A stretch of DNA of 64,000 nucleotides from Epichloe hybrida (lineage: Eukaryota; Ascomycota; Sordariomycetes; Hypocreales; Clavicipitaceae), in NCBI GenBank assembly GCA_019022495.1, contig JAFEKR010000029.1, positions 1 through 64,000 of the forward strand. The letters run 5' to 3'. Positions 44,206 through 57,634 of the stretch are shown one piece after another (the first letter of the stretch is position 1; every line of letters begins with the position of its first letter). Made by a program: the position numbers and the translations under genes. The notes under the pieces are model-generated. The model was not told the origin of the DNA. It made no database searches and was given only the letters and a program-made list of their open reading frames with translations.

Positions 44206-46617
44206 ATGTCGAAACGGCCGAACATGCTCGATTTGCGAGTCGACTCGCACTCTTCCGCCGCATCATCTATATCAAGAGCTCTGCGATCGCCTCGCATGCA
44301 CGTTGCTGGCGAAGCGCCGCCGGAATTATCTCCTCTGGATGCGTTTGCTCTGCAGAGTCGGCTGTTGGCGAAACAGCTACAAGCAAGCGACAAGGAGGGA
44401 AACAGAATGAGCAGACTCCCTCCGCTGACCGTGGAATCTCCTTTGGTTCTGCAGGGTCGATCAGATTACTTCCGGTCTTTGTCGGTGGAATCCCCAACTG
44501 ATGATCCCGAGTCTCCGGCGATATCTTCAGGCTTGGGCCGTAGAACCGAAATCGAAGATGCTTTCACCAACGATCAACGACCCAAATCAATGCACCCTCG
44601 CATGAGCCGAATTCCACAGACACCTGATGTGGATGTACCTGCCATCCCAGAATTTATTTCAAATGGGCCGCGAGGAAGACGGATGGACGTCGCACACGAC
44701 AAGGGCGAGTTCGGTGCTCGCCAAGAGCGCTCACCATCTCCACTTCAAAGTGATACTCAATCTCAATATGAAAGGCCGTTCGAAGTATCGCCTATTCGTA
44801 AAGTAAACAGATATCGCACAGACTCACAATGGCCAGGGCCTGCCTCCACAGGATCACCAGAGCGCGCGAAGCAGGGAAATTTCGATGAGCTAGGCCTTGC
44901 ACCACCACCATCGCTCTTTTCCAAACGTTCGTCGAGCGCTCTTTCGTCTCCTGTTCCAGAAGATGACGAGAATCCAATCAACATGGGAAGCTCGTTTCAG
45001 TCTCTCCCTCGAAAGTTGTCCTCCGGAAGTGCTGCTTTGGCAAACGCGATGCCTTCACCCGCCATAAGCTCATCCTTTAAAAGATCACCTTCTACTGCCT
45101 CGGATTCCTCTGCTTTCCCACGCCCTTCTTTCAACTTCTCGCGGCCTCTTAGTCGAGCGGGCACGCCTCAATTTGATATGCCTGCCCGGCAGGCTTCGTC
45201 TGACAGCCAACCTTCGTTCATCCTGGCAGATGATACGGCGTATACGCCAGTCAGCATGCACAGCGAGGCATTCATGGATCAGCAAACAGATGATGGCAAG
45301 GGTGTCGCAACGTCTTACATTTATTCCAAGTTCTCTCTGCCTAGGGGCAAGTCTCTCCAGCGCTCCGAGTCCAACGACAACACTTTGCAAGCATCTCATC
45401 ACTCGGAGCACCCCGTGGTGCCATTCAGCAATGCCCATCGATATCCTCTCGGTGCTGCGCCCCCGTCTCCGCCAACGAGGCCCTCTAGTTCCTCAGCTCG
45501 AACCGCACCGGATGATGCGATGAGTATGATGAGCAGTATGACTCGGCCGTCAATAGATGGCGGCAAAATGAGCTCGGACAGCTCGAGAATTGGTGCCTCG
45601 AGCCTTTCATCTTCATATCCCAACAGGCCGTCCGTGGAGATGACCCGCAAGTCCGAAGATGTACAAAGGGGACGACCGCGCACCTCTGCAGTGCACGAAT
45701 TGTCGCGAGGCAGGACACCTGCCTCTACCACAACAAATGATTCTGCTAGCACGATCCGCCCGCCGCTCACTTCCAGATCGCTCGCCCCAACGGCGTCAGA
45801 GATGTCCGCAGAAGAACATTTAGCCAAGGGGATACAGTGCCACGAGAACGGCTCTTTGAAGGAGTCAACATACCACCTCAGATTAGCTGCGCGACAGAAC
45901 AACCCCACGGCTATGCTGTTATATGCATTAGCGTGCCGGCATGGCTGGGGTATGCGGGCAAATCAGAAAGAAGGAGTGGAATGGTTGAGGAAAGCCGGCG
46001 AGTATGCCAGCATCGAAATAGCCGACGATGAGGACCAGGTGAAGGAGGGCCGTGCAGCCCCAGCCGATGTCCTCGAGAGGAGAACACGTAAGGCTCAGTT
46101 TGCTCTGAGTATCTACGAGCTTGGTGTATCCCACATGAACGGATGGGGGATCGAGCAAGACAAATCTCTTGCACTGCGGTGCTTCGAGATTGCGGGAAGT
46201 AAGTCATATCACATTTATTCGAGCGATACGCTGTAGGACTGGAACTCATCACTGTTTCCTAGATTGGGGAGATGTCGACGCCTTAGCTGAGGCAGGATTC
46301 TGCTACGCTCAAGGTGTAGGCTGCAAGAAGAATCTAAAGAAGAGCGCCAAGTTTTATCGTATGGCTGAAGCGAAGGGTATGAGTATGGTTGGAAATAGCT
46401 GGTAAGTCGCTTCCGCAAACACGACCAAGAAGATGACACGGAACTACTTCTCTGGCTTTCTTGTTCCTTTTCTGGGATAAATGTGTGAAGCTAATGCGCA
46501 CCACTCAGGATTCACAAAGCTAAATACAACGACGATGATAAAGCTTCACCGGAAAAGAGCAAAAAGAAAGCACGAAGCAAGTCCCGTACGAGAACCATGT
46601 TCGGCCTAAAGTCCTAA
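44206..46617 (+). CDS. NIF1: Sel1-repeat protein, Nif1/Dsf2-like
   Basis: Exons 44206-46198, 46263-46401 and 46509-46617, 746 aa. A Ser/Pro-rich disordered region (residues 1 to about 525), with many SP/TP sites suited to kinase regulation, precedes a run of Sel1-type (TPR-like) repeats: AEEHLAKGIQCHENGSLKES, AMLLYALACRHGWG, ALSIYELGVSHMNGWGI, then ALAEAGFCYAQGVGCKKN. The basic tail is KSKKKARSKSRTRTMFGLKS. The order matches fission yeast Nif1, an inhibitor of the Nim1/Cdr1 mitotic kinase, and yeast Dsf2; the role in this fungus is inferred only. The long CT-rich leader upstream suggests an extended 5' UTR. Confidence 0.85.
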
Positions 46618-47451
46618 GAAAGAGCCCGAACCCCGCGAAATACGACGTTGTAATTCAGCAAGTCTTTCCACCTTTTAATGACCATGACGACTCCCATTAT
46701 CATATCCCTACCTCTTTTGGAGTTCAAATGCCTTCTCCAACATTTCCGTTTTGTCCATACTTATTCAAGACACCGATCGTGCGTCGTCACATCTCATGAT
46801 GGGGAATAATCACCACCACATCTCTTCTCGAATGCACCCTTAACCGCCACACTTGGTCCTCACTCTACGGTGAAGTCGATCAACATTGACGACAAAACTT
46901 ATCAGACGAGCGGATCCATGTCATGCACTAAAGTCATATAAGGGGAACATTTTCAATCCTCCTTTCACCCTCGACAGGGTCTTTTTTTTTTTTTTTAAAC
47001 CATCTTTCCTCTTCTTTCTCCACGCATCATCAGGTCTGGGACAAGGGATCGGTGCTATTACATTTCGGCTATTTTGTTCTACTTGTTTCCATGTACGAAA
47101 CGGCTCTTGTAGCATATGGAATTACCTTTGCAGAGTCGCAGGTGCCTTAACTTTCCATGTTTCGGGTTTAAAAGTGGGATAATCAGCGGTCTAGCCATTC
47201 TCAGTGTCGTGAGGCACATCGCTCAGCATTTAAAGAAGAAAACCCCCTTGTATTGCCTACAACGACACGGCAACATTGCGCTGGATCTATTCATGCCTGT
47301 GCGGGTTTGTGACGGCTCCTGCTTGGCGTTCATATCCGAGTTTAATGTACGAAATAAAGACAAGTCAGATTTCGTATTGGTACACGCGTCTATTTCTTTC
47401 ACTTTAGACCCCCGCTTCTGGATCCTCTCTGGGGATTGATCAAAGCCCGAC
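46618..47451. other. Intergenic between convergent NIF1-like gene and PUP1
   Basis: About 830 bp holding two 3' ends; a poly-T tract at 46982-46996. No gene recognised. Confidence 0.5.
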
Positions 47452-48346
47452 TCAAGGATCCACGTCCATCTTCTCTGCCTCAATGGGCACCTCCTGAACA
47501 CTCACGTACCGCCCAATCTCATTCTTCTTGATGATCTTTTCGTTGAGCACAGCAGTCGTCCCCTTGGGATAGGCGTAGCTCTGTAGCTTAGCACTCTTCT
47601 CATTGGGCCTGATGTAGTTTCTCTTCAAGGTTGTCTTGTCCTTGGTAATGACGGCAACATCGACGTTGGAACCGGAGCCCAAGTCGTTGAAGATGCCGGA
47701 TAGAATGGCCTCGCTACATAGCTTCACAGCGTCGTCCTGCGTCAAGTTTGGTTTCCACTGTGTCTCAAAGACGCTCATGGCGGCCAAGCTACCGCTGCCC
47801 ATGGTGACATAGGGCAGCTTGTCGGTGCTACCGTGGGCGTGCACGGTGAAGAGATGCGTTCCCGTGGGATCGCATCCCGCGACGACGAGGTAGGCGCCAA
47901 TGTGGCCTTGGTACCGGAAAAGGTGCTGCTTGAGGAGGGTCATGCAGGTGACAACTCGGGGCTTGCGGCCTGTAGATAGAGAATGCAGTTCTAGCTGTGA
48001 TGAAATGAGAGCGGTGGTGAACTCGGTGTCAGCGGCGGTACCGGCTCCTGCACACCAGATCTGGGGGGAAATGTAGTGAAGCTTTTCGCAGTTCTTGTCG
48101 GCGACAATGGGACCAGATGTGGCTCGGGTATCAGCTGCGATCTGAAGGCATGCCAAGGCAGGTGTGGTTAGTGTCATGATTCGTGCGGTACTTGGGACCA
48201 CGCTCAGTGCAAATACGTACGACGACACCACCGTCGAAGATACAGCCTACAATGGTGGTACCTGTGCTGGTGGCTCTGGGCAGGGGAACGCCCTTGGCGT
48301 GCAGCGCCGCATTGCGGTTGTAGTTTGAAAAATCGAAGCCGGGCAT
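47452..48346 (-). CDS. PUP1: 20S proteasome subunit beta-2 (Pup1)
   Basis: Catalytic subunit with trypsin-like activity in the 20S core. Exons 48346-48221 and 48141-47452, 271 aa. A propeptide of 29 residues ends at STG, leaving catalytic Thr30 in [13 protein letters not shown]. The following blocks are [43 protein letters not shown] and [14 protein letters not shown]. The long C-terminal arm (ends EAEKMDVDP) fits beta-2, which wraps beta-3. A MULE transposon begins 312 bp upstream of the ATG, so most of the original upstream region has been moved away. Confidence 0.95.
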
Positions 48347-48657
48347 GGTGAAGAAGGTAGGCTCGTCGTCGTCGGCGTTGTCAGGTTGGCAGGGTTTCCA
48401 ACTGCGTTGCACCGAATTGACGGTCTGTGGTCTTGTTCTATTCTTCGGACTGTTCTCAGGCGGGGGGTATTGGGCGCTCAAATCTTGGAGACAGCGAAGG
48501 AAAGAGCTGATTGCTGGTGTTTGTGATCGATTGGCCGATGGGGAGGAACAGGTTTCGCCTGTGAGGTGTGGTTGGCGTGGAGGGAGATTTGACAAGGTGC
48601 AGCAGGTTAGAGCTGGATGACGAGGCTGAGAGCTGCCTTCCAACAGCAGGGGAGCCT
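48347..48657. promoter_or_regulatory. Remaining PUP1 proximal promoter
   Basis: About 310 bp of normal GC content between the PUP1 start and the target duplication of the MULE. No proteasome-type PACE element was recognised by eye. Confidence 0.5.
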
Positions 48658-48665
48658 GCGCTTGC
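48658..48665 (+). repeat. 8-bp target site duplication, left (MULE)
   Basis: GCGCTTGC directly abuts the left TIR and is repeated exactly at 58040-58047. An 8-bp duplication fits Mutator-like elements (usually 8-11 bp). Confidence 0.85.
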
Positions 48666-48788
48666 GTGAATTGCTCGGGGCGCAGCGATTTTTTGCTAGG
48701 TGCGCAGAAATCCCCACCGCCCCGCTTTTTCGGCGGTTAGGCCCGCCGCCACACGCTATAGTATATTTATAGTATAAATATATAGTAG
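48666..48788 (+). repeat. Left terminal inverted repeat of MULE
   Basis: The first about 48 bp match the right end with few differences; a diverged GC-rich middle follows, then a shared subterminal GCTATAGTATATTTATAG block (48755 onward). Confidence 0.85.
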
Positions 48789-49039
48789 CTTTGCTAAACA
48801 CTAAAATTAATAAATTTTTTAACAGACCTTTTCCCTTTAATTAGCATTATAACTTATATTATAATAGATAAAAATCCAGAAAACCCACCCCTAAATTTAC
48901 CTCCCTTACTAGGTTATAGTAGCTTTAATAAACTTTATATTACTATATAAGTATTTAGTAAGTAAAATAGTGTAGCTTTTAGTAAAAATAGTATTTCCCT
49001 AAAAACCCTAATAAATAGCATTTAATAACCTTACTCTAG

Positions 49040-51030
49040 CTAGCTTAACTATAATTATAGTAGCTATTAAAGAGCTTCTTAAGGCACTAGAATTTAATAA
49101 ATATACTCCTAAAAAACTAACTATAGTTACTAGCTTAAGGTAATGTTTACTAATAATTCTAGTTATTAGGAATAGTATTATAAAGAGTAAGGCTATTATA
49201 ATTATAATAAATTAAGTAATCCTTCTAGGCATATAATATATTATAAATTTATAAAGTAATAAAAGCAGTAAATCTTATGCCATTTAAACTATATAAGCCT
49301 TTAACCTTAAAGTATTAGTATAATAATTTATAATAATAAAGATAAAGAGCTTTATTTTATACTTAAAGATATTTATAATTAACACTAAAGAGCTTATTAA
49401 GATAAATTAGCTAGCTATATATTTACCTAGTGGTTTATTAAGGAATTATAAGAGAGAGGCTTACCTTATAGGTATATTTATAATAATAATAATTACATTA
49501 AAAGCACTATTTAGACTTACCTTTCTTATATTAAAAAATAGAAGGTTTTTTTAGAATTTATTAGCATAGACTATACCTATAAGATAAACCACTAGGGTCT
49601 CTATCTATTAAATATTATCACTATTATAGATTAAAAATTAATTATAAATATTATATTTAGCTTCACTAAAACTAAAAAAGAAAAGGGCTATTATTAAATA
49701 CTAGCCTTATTAGAAGAAATTCGCTATAAGCTCTAGATACTAGCCCCTAAGGTTATTATAATAGACTTTAAAAAGGCACTAAAAAACGCCCTTAAGGTTA
49801 TTTAGCCTAATACATAGCAGTAGCTTTATACATAGTATATTTAAGCAAATATTAAGAATAACTTTTATAAGAAGTAAATTAATAATAATAATAATAATAA
49901 ATTAAAGGCTAAAGCCTTTAATAATAGCCTAATAGGAGCTTTTTTAGCGTTTAAAAAGCTACTTTACTTAGATATAATTAGCGATTTTTATTCTATTTAG
50001 ATACTTATAATTAATATATATAAATCATAGTAATCTATAATCCTTTACTATATAGAAAAGACATATCTTCTAGTTAAGTAATAGTAAGCTTATTATTTTA
50101 TAAAGGAATTTTAAAATTTTAGTAAATAGGCAAATAGTTTTATAGAGGTCTCTTATAAAGCCCTAAAACTTAACCTATTTATAGGGACTAGTAACTTTCT
50201 ATTACTTATAAATAGAATTCATTAAATGCTTAAGACCTAAGAGCGTAATTATCACGCTTATATAGCTAATAATAAAGTTAAGTAATGATTTTTAATTAAT
50301 TATAAGGAATAGCTTAGTAAGCTACTTATATAGATTTCTTACTAAGCTATTAACCTTCTAATTAAGTAATATAAGCTTATTTAAGCTTATAAAACTAGAA
50401 AGTAAGCGCTTTAACCTTATATAGGCTATTTTACTAGGTAGTTTAGTCTCCCTTATACTTATTATATTTTAATAAAGAAAACTAACTCTAAGCTACTATA
50501 AAAACATAAAATTAATTACTATTAGTAGCTATAGAGACCCTTAGTAAGACCCTAATTAAATTCCCTACTTACTATTATATAAATTATAGCTAACTTTAAC
50601 TTCTAGAACTTTAATAACCTATACCTTTATATTTATAATCCTATACCTATCTTAACTTATTAGCAAAAGGTAATAATAAATAGAAAAGATACTTAATACT
50701 ACTCTTTAAGCTAGAATAATAATAATAGTTAATAACTTAAGCCTTAATTAAGCTAATAAGGCATATAAAGGCCACCTATACTAAGCATTTAAAGAGACTA
50801 CACATAGGCTAAGATTAATACTACTATAAGAAATTAATATTACTAGTAGTAAGAAGCCCTATTCTCTTAATAATTAAATACTAATATAAATAATAAGTAA
50901 AGAGAAATAATTAAAAGATAAAGCTCTCTTAAGATTAAGGAATTTATTCCTTTAATACTATTATTACTATTATAGCTAATAAATATAACTAAATAGGTAA
51001 TTAAGGCACCTAGGTAGCTAGAATAACTAA
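49040..51030 (+). pseudogene. MULE transposase remnant
   Basis: Plus-strand frames broken by very many TAA/TAG stops still show the layout of a MULE transposase. The first catalytic Asp is near 49569 in IDYTYK, followed by a block normally read as LLNI and a hydrophobic strand. The second Asp is near 49764 in VIIIDFKKAL. A SWIM-like zinc finger region is at about 50410-50480, where Cys/His codons appear changed to Tyr. Stops mostly sit where Gln or Trp codons would be expected, as RIP predicts. Edges are approximate. Not functional. Confidence 0.75.
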
Positions 51031-51093
51031 TAATTCTAGCCTAGAAGTATATACTTTTAAAGAAAACACTAGAAAACGCGTTTTTAAGTAATT

Positions 51094-51098
51094 TAGAG
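51094..51098 (+). repeat. 5-bp target duplication, left (LTR element)
   Basis: TAGAG next to the left LTR, repeated at 57837-57841 after the right LTR. Confidence 0.85.
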
Positions 51099-51300
51099 TG
51101 TGAGGCCCCACTCACAACAACACCCGTAACCACTAGTGCACCCTGCGGGCAGGCTATGTCCTAGGGCTAGGTCCACGTAACACTAGCAAGCCGCTAGCTA
51201 TAAGCTAGTAACTCACATATATAACACACTTAGACCTAGTAAGCTTTAGTTAATATACTAGAGCCCCTATACCTCTTACCTAGCTACTATTATTCTTATA
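51099..51300 (+). repeat. 5' LTR (202 bp)
   Basis: Begins TGTGAGGCCCCACTCACAAC and ends CTTATA (was CTCACA as in the 3' LTR). The outer (5') half is little mutated; the inner half carries many C-to-T changes compared with the 3' LTR. Confidence 0.9.
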
Positions 51301-51599
51301 ATTCTAAAGCTTCTCTTACTAGCTACCTAAGAGTAATATAAGGGGGAGAACTACCTAATTTACTAGAGTAATATTAGATAATAACCTAACCCTAATAGAT
51401 AAAAGTTATACCTAAGCAAATAAGGGTAATACTATAGGCAAAGACATATTATATACTAATAAAACCACGCTTATAATAAGACCCTTTACCTCTTATAGTA
51501 AAGCTATAGTAACACTAAAGTAAATTACTTAGCTAGAAAAACTTTAAAGATTATAAGAATAAGAATAAGAGCTTATTAACCTTATTAGGGGTAACTTAA

Positions 51600-54500
51600 G
51601 GGAAGTATAAGGGAAAATTAAGTAAAAAGCTAGCCTCTCCTTAAGTAATAGTAGCTAAGAGATTAGAGTTAAGAATATTACTAAGCTTTAATACCTTATA
51701 AACCCCTAGAGGCATAAGATATAGATAAATAACCTAAACCATGCCTTTAATAAGGCAAAGAAGAAATACTAATGTAATTACTAAAAGATCCTCTTTACAC
51801 TTAACTATATACACACTAATTATAAGGTAAGATAGGATAAATACCTTAATAAATAATAGGCTAATAGCTAGGATAATCTTAAGGATAATTAGGATAAATT
51901 CTAGACCTAGACGCTCACACTACTTAGGGACTCTACAAACCATAATGCCTAAATAGCTATATAGCTTAAGAATATAAAGTAACATAAGGGCTAGAGCCTT
52001 ATTAAATTTAGTATCTTCCTAGATTTACTAGAGATATACCTAGAAAGAGCCCCTAAAAAGTCCTATGCCCTTATGTTCTTTATAAAGTTACTCCCTAAGC
52101 TATAAGACTATATTAACTTATATACCTCTATTACTAGGAAAACATAAGAGAAGGTTATATAACTTACCTAGCGATTTTAGGAGGCTATACTAAAAAGTAA
52201 GCGAAAGCCTAAATATTTAGGAGATAAGGGATTATATAAGAATCCCTAATATTATAGAAATAACTTACCCTAAGGTTATAGGCTATATAGAGATTAAAGG
52301 AATAAAGACTAGGAAAAGGGCTTAGCTATATACTTAAATAATAGTAAAGTTAGGGATAAGAGGTAATATTATAACTATAATAGCCTAGACTACCTTATAA
52401 ATAAATATAATAAGCTAAGGAAAGACCCCTAAGATAAATAGGGAAACTTCCTAAGGTAAAAGTAAAGGCCCTTACCTTTGCCTTAAACACTAAGGTACTA
52501 ATTAGGCATTAATTTTATATACTACTTACTATTTATAGGTATAAAGACATTAAAATAGTAGCGAATCTAGATAGCTACGCTAAGCTTAACATTATTAGCA
52601 TTAAATTCATAAGAAACTATAAGCTTAATTAGGCTAAAGCTATAGTACTTATTCTCTAAGTAGTAAGGGCCCTTATAGTCCCTTAATATAGTGTCTATAA
52701 GGTACTTATTACTATTAAAGACTTAAGAGAGAAAGAAAAGAACCTTAAGCTACTATATATAGCTATAGATAAAGACCTAAAAGTAAGGGGAAGCTCTATC
52801 TTAATTAGAATATATATACTTACTAAAGAATATATATATCTTTATTTACACTCTTAAGAGTAGTGGTTTAAGAAAAAGAAAATAGCCTTTTTACTTATAA
52901 CTCCCTATAAGTTTATAAAGGTAATATATAATAAGGCTATTATATATGCTATTATAGGAGTTATAGAAGATAAGTTTATTGCCCTTAAAGATAATAAGGA
53001 GGTAAAAGCATATAAAACTATTAAAGATATCCCTAAGAAATTATATAAGTTTAAAGACATATTTATAGCAAATAAGGTAAGTAGTTTACTATTAAGAAAG
53101 GAGACTAATTATATAATTAACCTAATACCTAGGGCCACGCCCCTATATAGACTAATTTACCCTCTCTCCTAAAGCAAGTTAAAGGAGCTCTATAAATATA
53201 TTAATAAAAACCTATAAAAAGGCTAGATAAAACCCTCTAAGAGCCCTATAGGCATGCCTATCCTATTTATACTAAAGAAAAATAAAATACTTTAACTATA
53301 TATAGATTATTAGGGACTTAATAAAGTAATATAAAAGAATTACTACACTCTCCCCTTAATTTTAGAGATCTTAGACTAGTGCTAAGGAGCTTACTACTTC
53401 TTAAAGATTAATATTAAGGATACTTACTATTAAATTTATATTAAAGAGAGTAATAAGTAAAAGACCGCGTTTTATACCCACTATAAACACTATAAATACC
53501 TTATAATGCCCTTTAGGCTAACTAATATACTAGCTACTTTCTAGAGCTATATTTATAAAGCGCTTTATAGGCTAGTAAACACTATTTATATAGTGTATCT
53601 AGATAATATCCTTATATTCTTAAAAATATAAGAGAAATATACTATATATATTAAGGAAGTTTTAGAATGTATAAGGTTAGTAAAGTTATATATAAAACCC
53701 TTAAAGTGTTTATTTTACTAGAAATTAGTGAAATTCCTAGGATTTATCCTATTAGTTAATAGCATTTTAATAGATACGTATAAAGTAAATATAATCTAAG
53801 ACTAAAAGGAGCTTATAAGCTTTAAAGATATATAGTCCTTCCTAGGATTCTATAACTTCTACTAAAGGTTTATTTACTAATACTCTAGGATTATAGCACC
53901 CTTATATACGCTAATAAAAGGCAGTTAAAATAGCATCTAGACTAGGAAGTTTATATTTAAGGAAAGAGAATAGCTAGCGTTTAACTAGCTAAAAGATACC
54001 TTTTAATAGGCACCTCTCCTCTATTATTATAACCTAAGTTAGCTAGTGCGTATTAAGATAAATACTTTAGTCTTTATAATAGTAGGAATCTTATCTTAGT
54101 AAGATAATAAGGGCTAATAGTATCCTATAGTATTTTAGTTAAGGAAGTTTATAAACACTAAACATAATTATAGCATAGTAAATTAGGAGCTACTTACTAT
54201 AGTAAAGTTATTTAAATACTAGTAACACTATATTAAAGGTATAGTAACCCTAGTAAAGGTCCTATTAGATTACTATAACTTATAGACTTTTATAAAGTAG
54301 TAAAAGCTAAATAGGAGATAGGCTAAATAGTGTATATTCCTCTGCCTCTTTTACTTTATAATTAGGCATAGACCTAGGAAAAGTAACCTAGTAAATACAC
54401 TATTAAGATAGTTTAATTACAAAGGCAAACCCTTAATAAATAAGTTACTTTTACTAGAGCTTTAAAAGAAAATAGTAGCTACTAAAGAACTAGTAAAAAA

Positions 54501-56310
54501 AGAGATACTAATATATAAGAGAAGATATAGTAAGATACCTTTAGGGGAGGAAAATGCCCTAGTCTTAATATATTAAAGAAAACATAGTAAGATACCTTTA
54601 AGGGAGGAAAATGCCTTAGTCTTAGTAAAGAGGCTTAGTAAAATACCTTTAGGGGAGGAAAATACCCTAGCTACTATAAAGAGAGCTCTAGAGGCTAGAG
54701 TAGCCTAGTTAAGAGGCTAGTTAGCCACTGTAAATCTAGTAAAAGATTAGCTAAATAAGGGTAATTTCTAGGAGAAAGTAGTATGTGTCTAAGACATTAG
54801 CGTAGTATAAGAGATATAGGAGACTATTAAGCTACTAAATCCCTATTAATCTAGGCTAAATAAACTATTAGTATAATTACTATAAAAGGCATAGGATTAA
54901 GATCTAGATTTATAAAGGTAAAATAGTAAGATTAATAATTCCCTAGTAAGAGACAAGGGAAAAGCTAGTCTATAGTTATATAGCATAAGGGGCCTCCTAA
55001 TGTACTAAGACTAGGTAGTTATTCCCTAGGAGCTTATCTTATAATAGGAGCTTTTATAGCTACACTATAATAATTTACTAGTAAGTTACTTTAGGACTAA
55101 ATACACTCTTAAGCTATTAAAGCGTTACTTCTAGTGGCTAGGCATAAATAAGTTAGTATCTAACTATATTATAAGCTATAGAGTTTGCTAGTAAGTAGTG
55201 GCTAGAAGGCATTGCCTATATAGAAGCCTTAAATCCTTACTAATACCGCAGTAACTATAGGTAGAAATCTTAATAGATTTTATTATAGGATTACTAGTTA
55301 CCTAAGTAAGTAAATAAGAGACTAACGTAATCCTAGTAATTATAGACTAATTTACTAAGTACTTTATCTTCTTACTTATAACTATAATAATTAATATAGC
55401 TAAACTAGCAAAGCTTTTCTATAAGGAGATTAAACTAAGGTTTAGGGCACTAGAGGGCATTATATCTAATAGGGGATTAGTCTTTATAAGCTAATTCTAG
55501 TTAGACTTATACTACCTATTATATATAAAGCAAAGGCTTTCTATAGCGTTTTACCCCTAAACTAATAGGTAAATAGAGAGAATAAACTAGATGCTTAAGT
55601 ATTACCTCTAATGCTTTATAGCTAATAACTAATAGATATAGCCTAAGCTACTCCTAATAGCCTAATTTACCTATAATAATATAGTAAATAAGACTATAGG
55701 CTACTCTTCTAATTACTCCCTTATAGGCTATTTACCTAAGTTTTACCTAGCTCTTAGGGATAAGACTAAAGAAAGGGAGGTACTAGAAGCTTATATATAT
55801 ATTATAAAGCTATATAAAGTTAAAGAGTAGCTAAAGTAAAACTAGGTAAAAGCTACTAAGACTTAAGTAAAGTACTATAACTAGTATTACTAGCTATTAA
55901 TACTAAAAAGAGGTAACCTAGTATTACTATTAGCAAAGAATATTAGGCTTAAGGATATAAAATAGAAGCTAACCCCTAGATTTATTAGACTATTTTAAGT
56001 ACTTAATACTATAGGAAAATAAGTATATAAACTTATATTACCTAAAAAATATAGTTAGCTATATAATATATTTTATATTAGCCTATTAGAGCTATAGAAT
56101 TACTATAAAGACACTAGAGATAAGGAAATACTAATACTAGACTTAGAGAATAAAGATAATAAGTATAAAGTTAAGGAGGTTAAGGACTATAGGAAGACCT
56201 AAGAAAGTAATAAATACCTAGTAAAATAAAAGGGCTAGCTAAGTAAATATAACTAATAGGTTATAGCAGAGAATATAAAAGGCACTTAATGCGTAATTTA
56301 GGTATTTCAC
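51600..56310 (+). pseudogene. Gag-Pol remnant of gypsy element
   Basis: Broken frames show a gag-like part (about 51.6-52.3 kb) and a possible protease (about 52.5-52.65 kb). Reverse transcriptase (about 53.1-53.8 kb) has the YLDD site at 53594-53608, whose second Asp codon is now AAT (Asn). RNase H is at about 54.0-54.3 kb. The integrase zinc-finger region (about 55.06-55.2 kb) precedes the core: first Asp near 55275, second Asp changed to Asn near 55470, Glu near 55580. A chromodomain lies at about 56155-56310. Tryptophan codons are uniformly turned into TAG. Limits are approximate. Confidence 0.82.
54528..54672 (+). repeat. Three imperfect repeats in pol of the gypsy element
   Basis: About 40-bp units with core GATACCTTTAGGGGAGGAAA at 54528, 54585 and 54634, between RNase H and integrase. 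Would encode a short charged repeat in the intact element. Confidence 0.65.
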
Positions 56311-57620
56311 TAAAATAAGTCTAGTAAGAAAAGTAGTAAGATATAAGTAAGTTATAGGTAAAAAGATATAATATTCTTATAGAAAAGGCATAGCCTTATT
56401 AGTTACTATTACACTCTAGAATAAAAAACCTTAGATTACTTACTAAAAAACAAAAGAAAACACGCCTATAGAGTAAGAAGAGCTAAGGGAAACCCCTTTA
56501 TAGTAGCCCTTATATAGGAATATACTATACCCTTATAAAGAAGGTATTTACTTACTTTCTTATTCTCCTTAATAAGGCCCCTTATTACCTAGAAAAAGCA
56601 ATGCTTTACCACGCCCTAGGGCATAAAACCTAGGTTATAAGACTATAAATATAAAGTTACCTTTATCTTCTAAATATAGAAAAGTTTATAATAGTTTTAC
56701 TATAAAAGGGTTAGTAAATTAGTAGCAAAAAGAAATAGAATACTTACTACTCCTAGGATAGGCACTAGCTATATTATAATAGAAAGTTACTACTAAGATA
56801 TAATATACTAATTATATAAAATTAATGCCTCTTACCCTAAAATATAAGTAAAGCACTAGTATATAAGTAAGGAAAAGATAAACCTAGTAAACCTTTATAG
56901 CCCTTATAAGGCTAAATATAATATAGTGTGCTATATTAGCGTGGTTAAAACCTAATATTAAGGCTAAGCAAAACCTAGTAATACTAAAGTAAGTTACCTT
57001 AGAGAATATAAAGTCCTTAGGGTCCTCCTTAATAGTATTACTAAGGGTATTTATAAGGGTTTATACCTAGTCTAAAAGGACTAAAAGGTCTAGAAAGTTA
57101 CCTTTTATAGTAGCTATTACCTATATAAGGACATTAGAAATAAGGGACTAAAAGACTAGTAAATAGTAGTATACTTATAGTATTATAAGTATTACCACAT
57201 TTATAACACTAAATATAGCGTTTAAAACGCTTTACTATTATAATAGTAATAGCAGATAATTTAATAAGGAATTAATAGTTAATCTTAGGTAGTTTAGGCT
57301 TAGATAAAGGGTTTTTCTTAAAGTCTACGCACCTAGTACGCAAATAGTGTATATAGGAATATTCCTTTAAGGGAATATATTTAGCTTTTATAATAAAAAT
57401 ATAGCAATAGGTAAGGGTAAAGTAAAGGTATCTAAAGGCATAATAATAATTTATAGAAAACTTATCTAGTATTATAGAAGAGAAAAGTATATAATGTAAT
57501 AGGGAGTTACTAGTGAATTTATACTTAAGCGCTACTTATTATTTATTATTATTTTAATATAGTAACTAGGTAGTAAATAGCTATATAATAGCTAGTAAGC
57601 TATTTAGGAGCCTAGCTATA
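56311..57620 (+). other. Unassigned 1.3 kb between chromodomain and 3' LTR
   Basis: RIP-degraded sequence after the end of pol. I see no second pol domain. Longer than the short 3' leader expected in a chromovirus, so it may hold an extra gene, an antisense gene or another insertion. Confidence 0.4.
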
Positions 57621-57634
57621 AGTAAGGGGGTAAT
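57621..57634 (+). other. Probable polypurine tract
   Basis: AGTAAGGGGGTAAT lies directly before the 3' LTR, the place and composition of the plus-strand primer of LTR elements. Confidence 0.65.
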
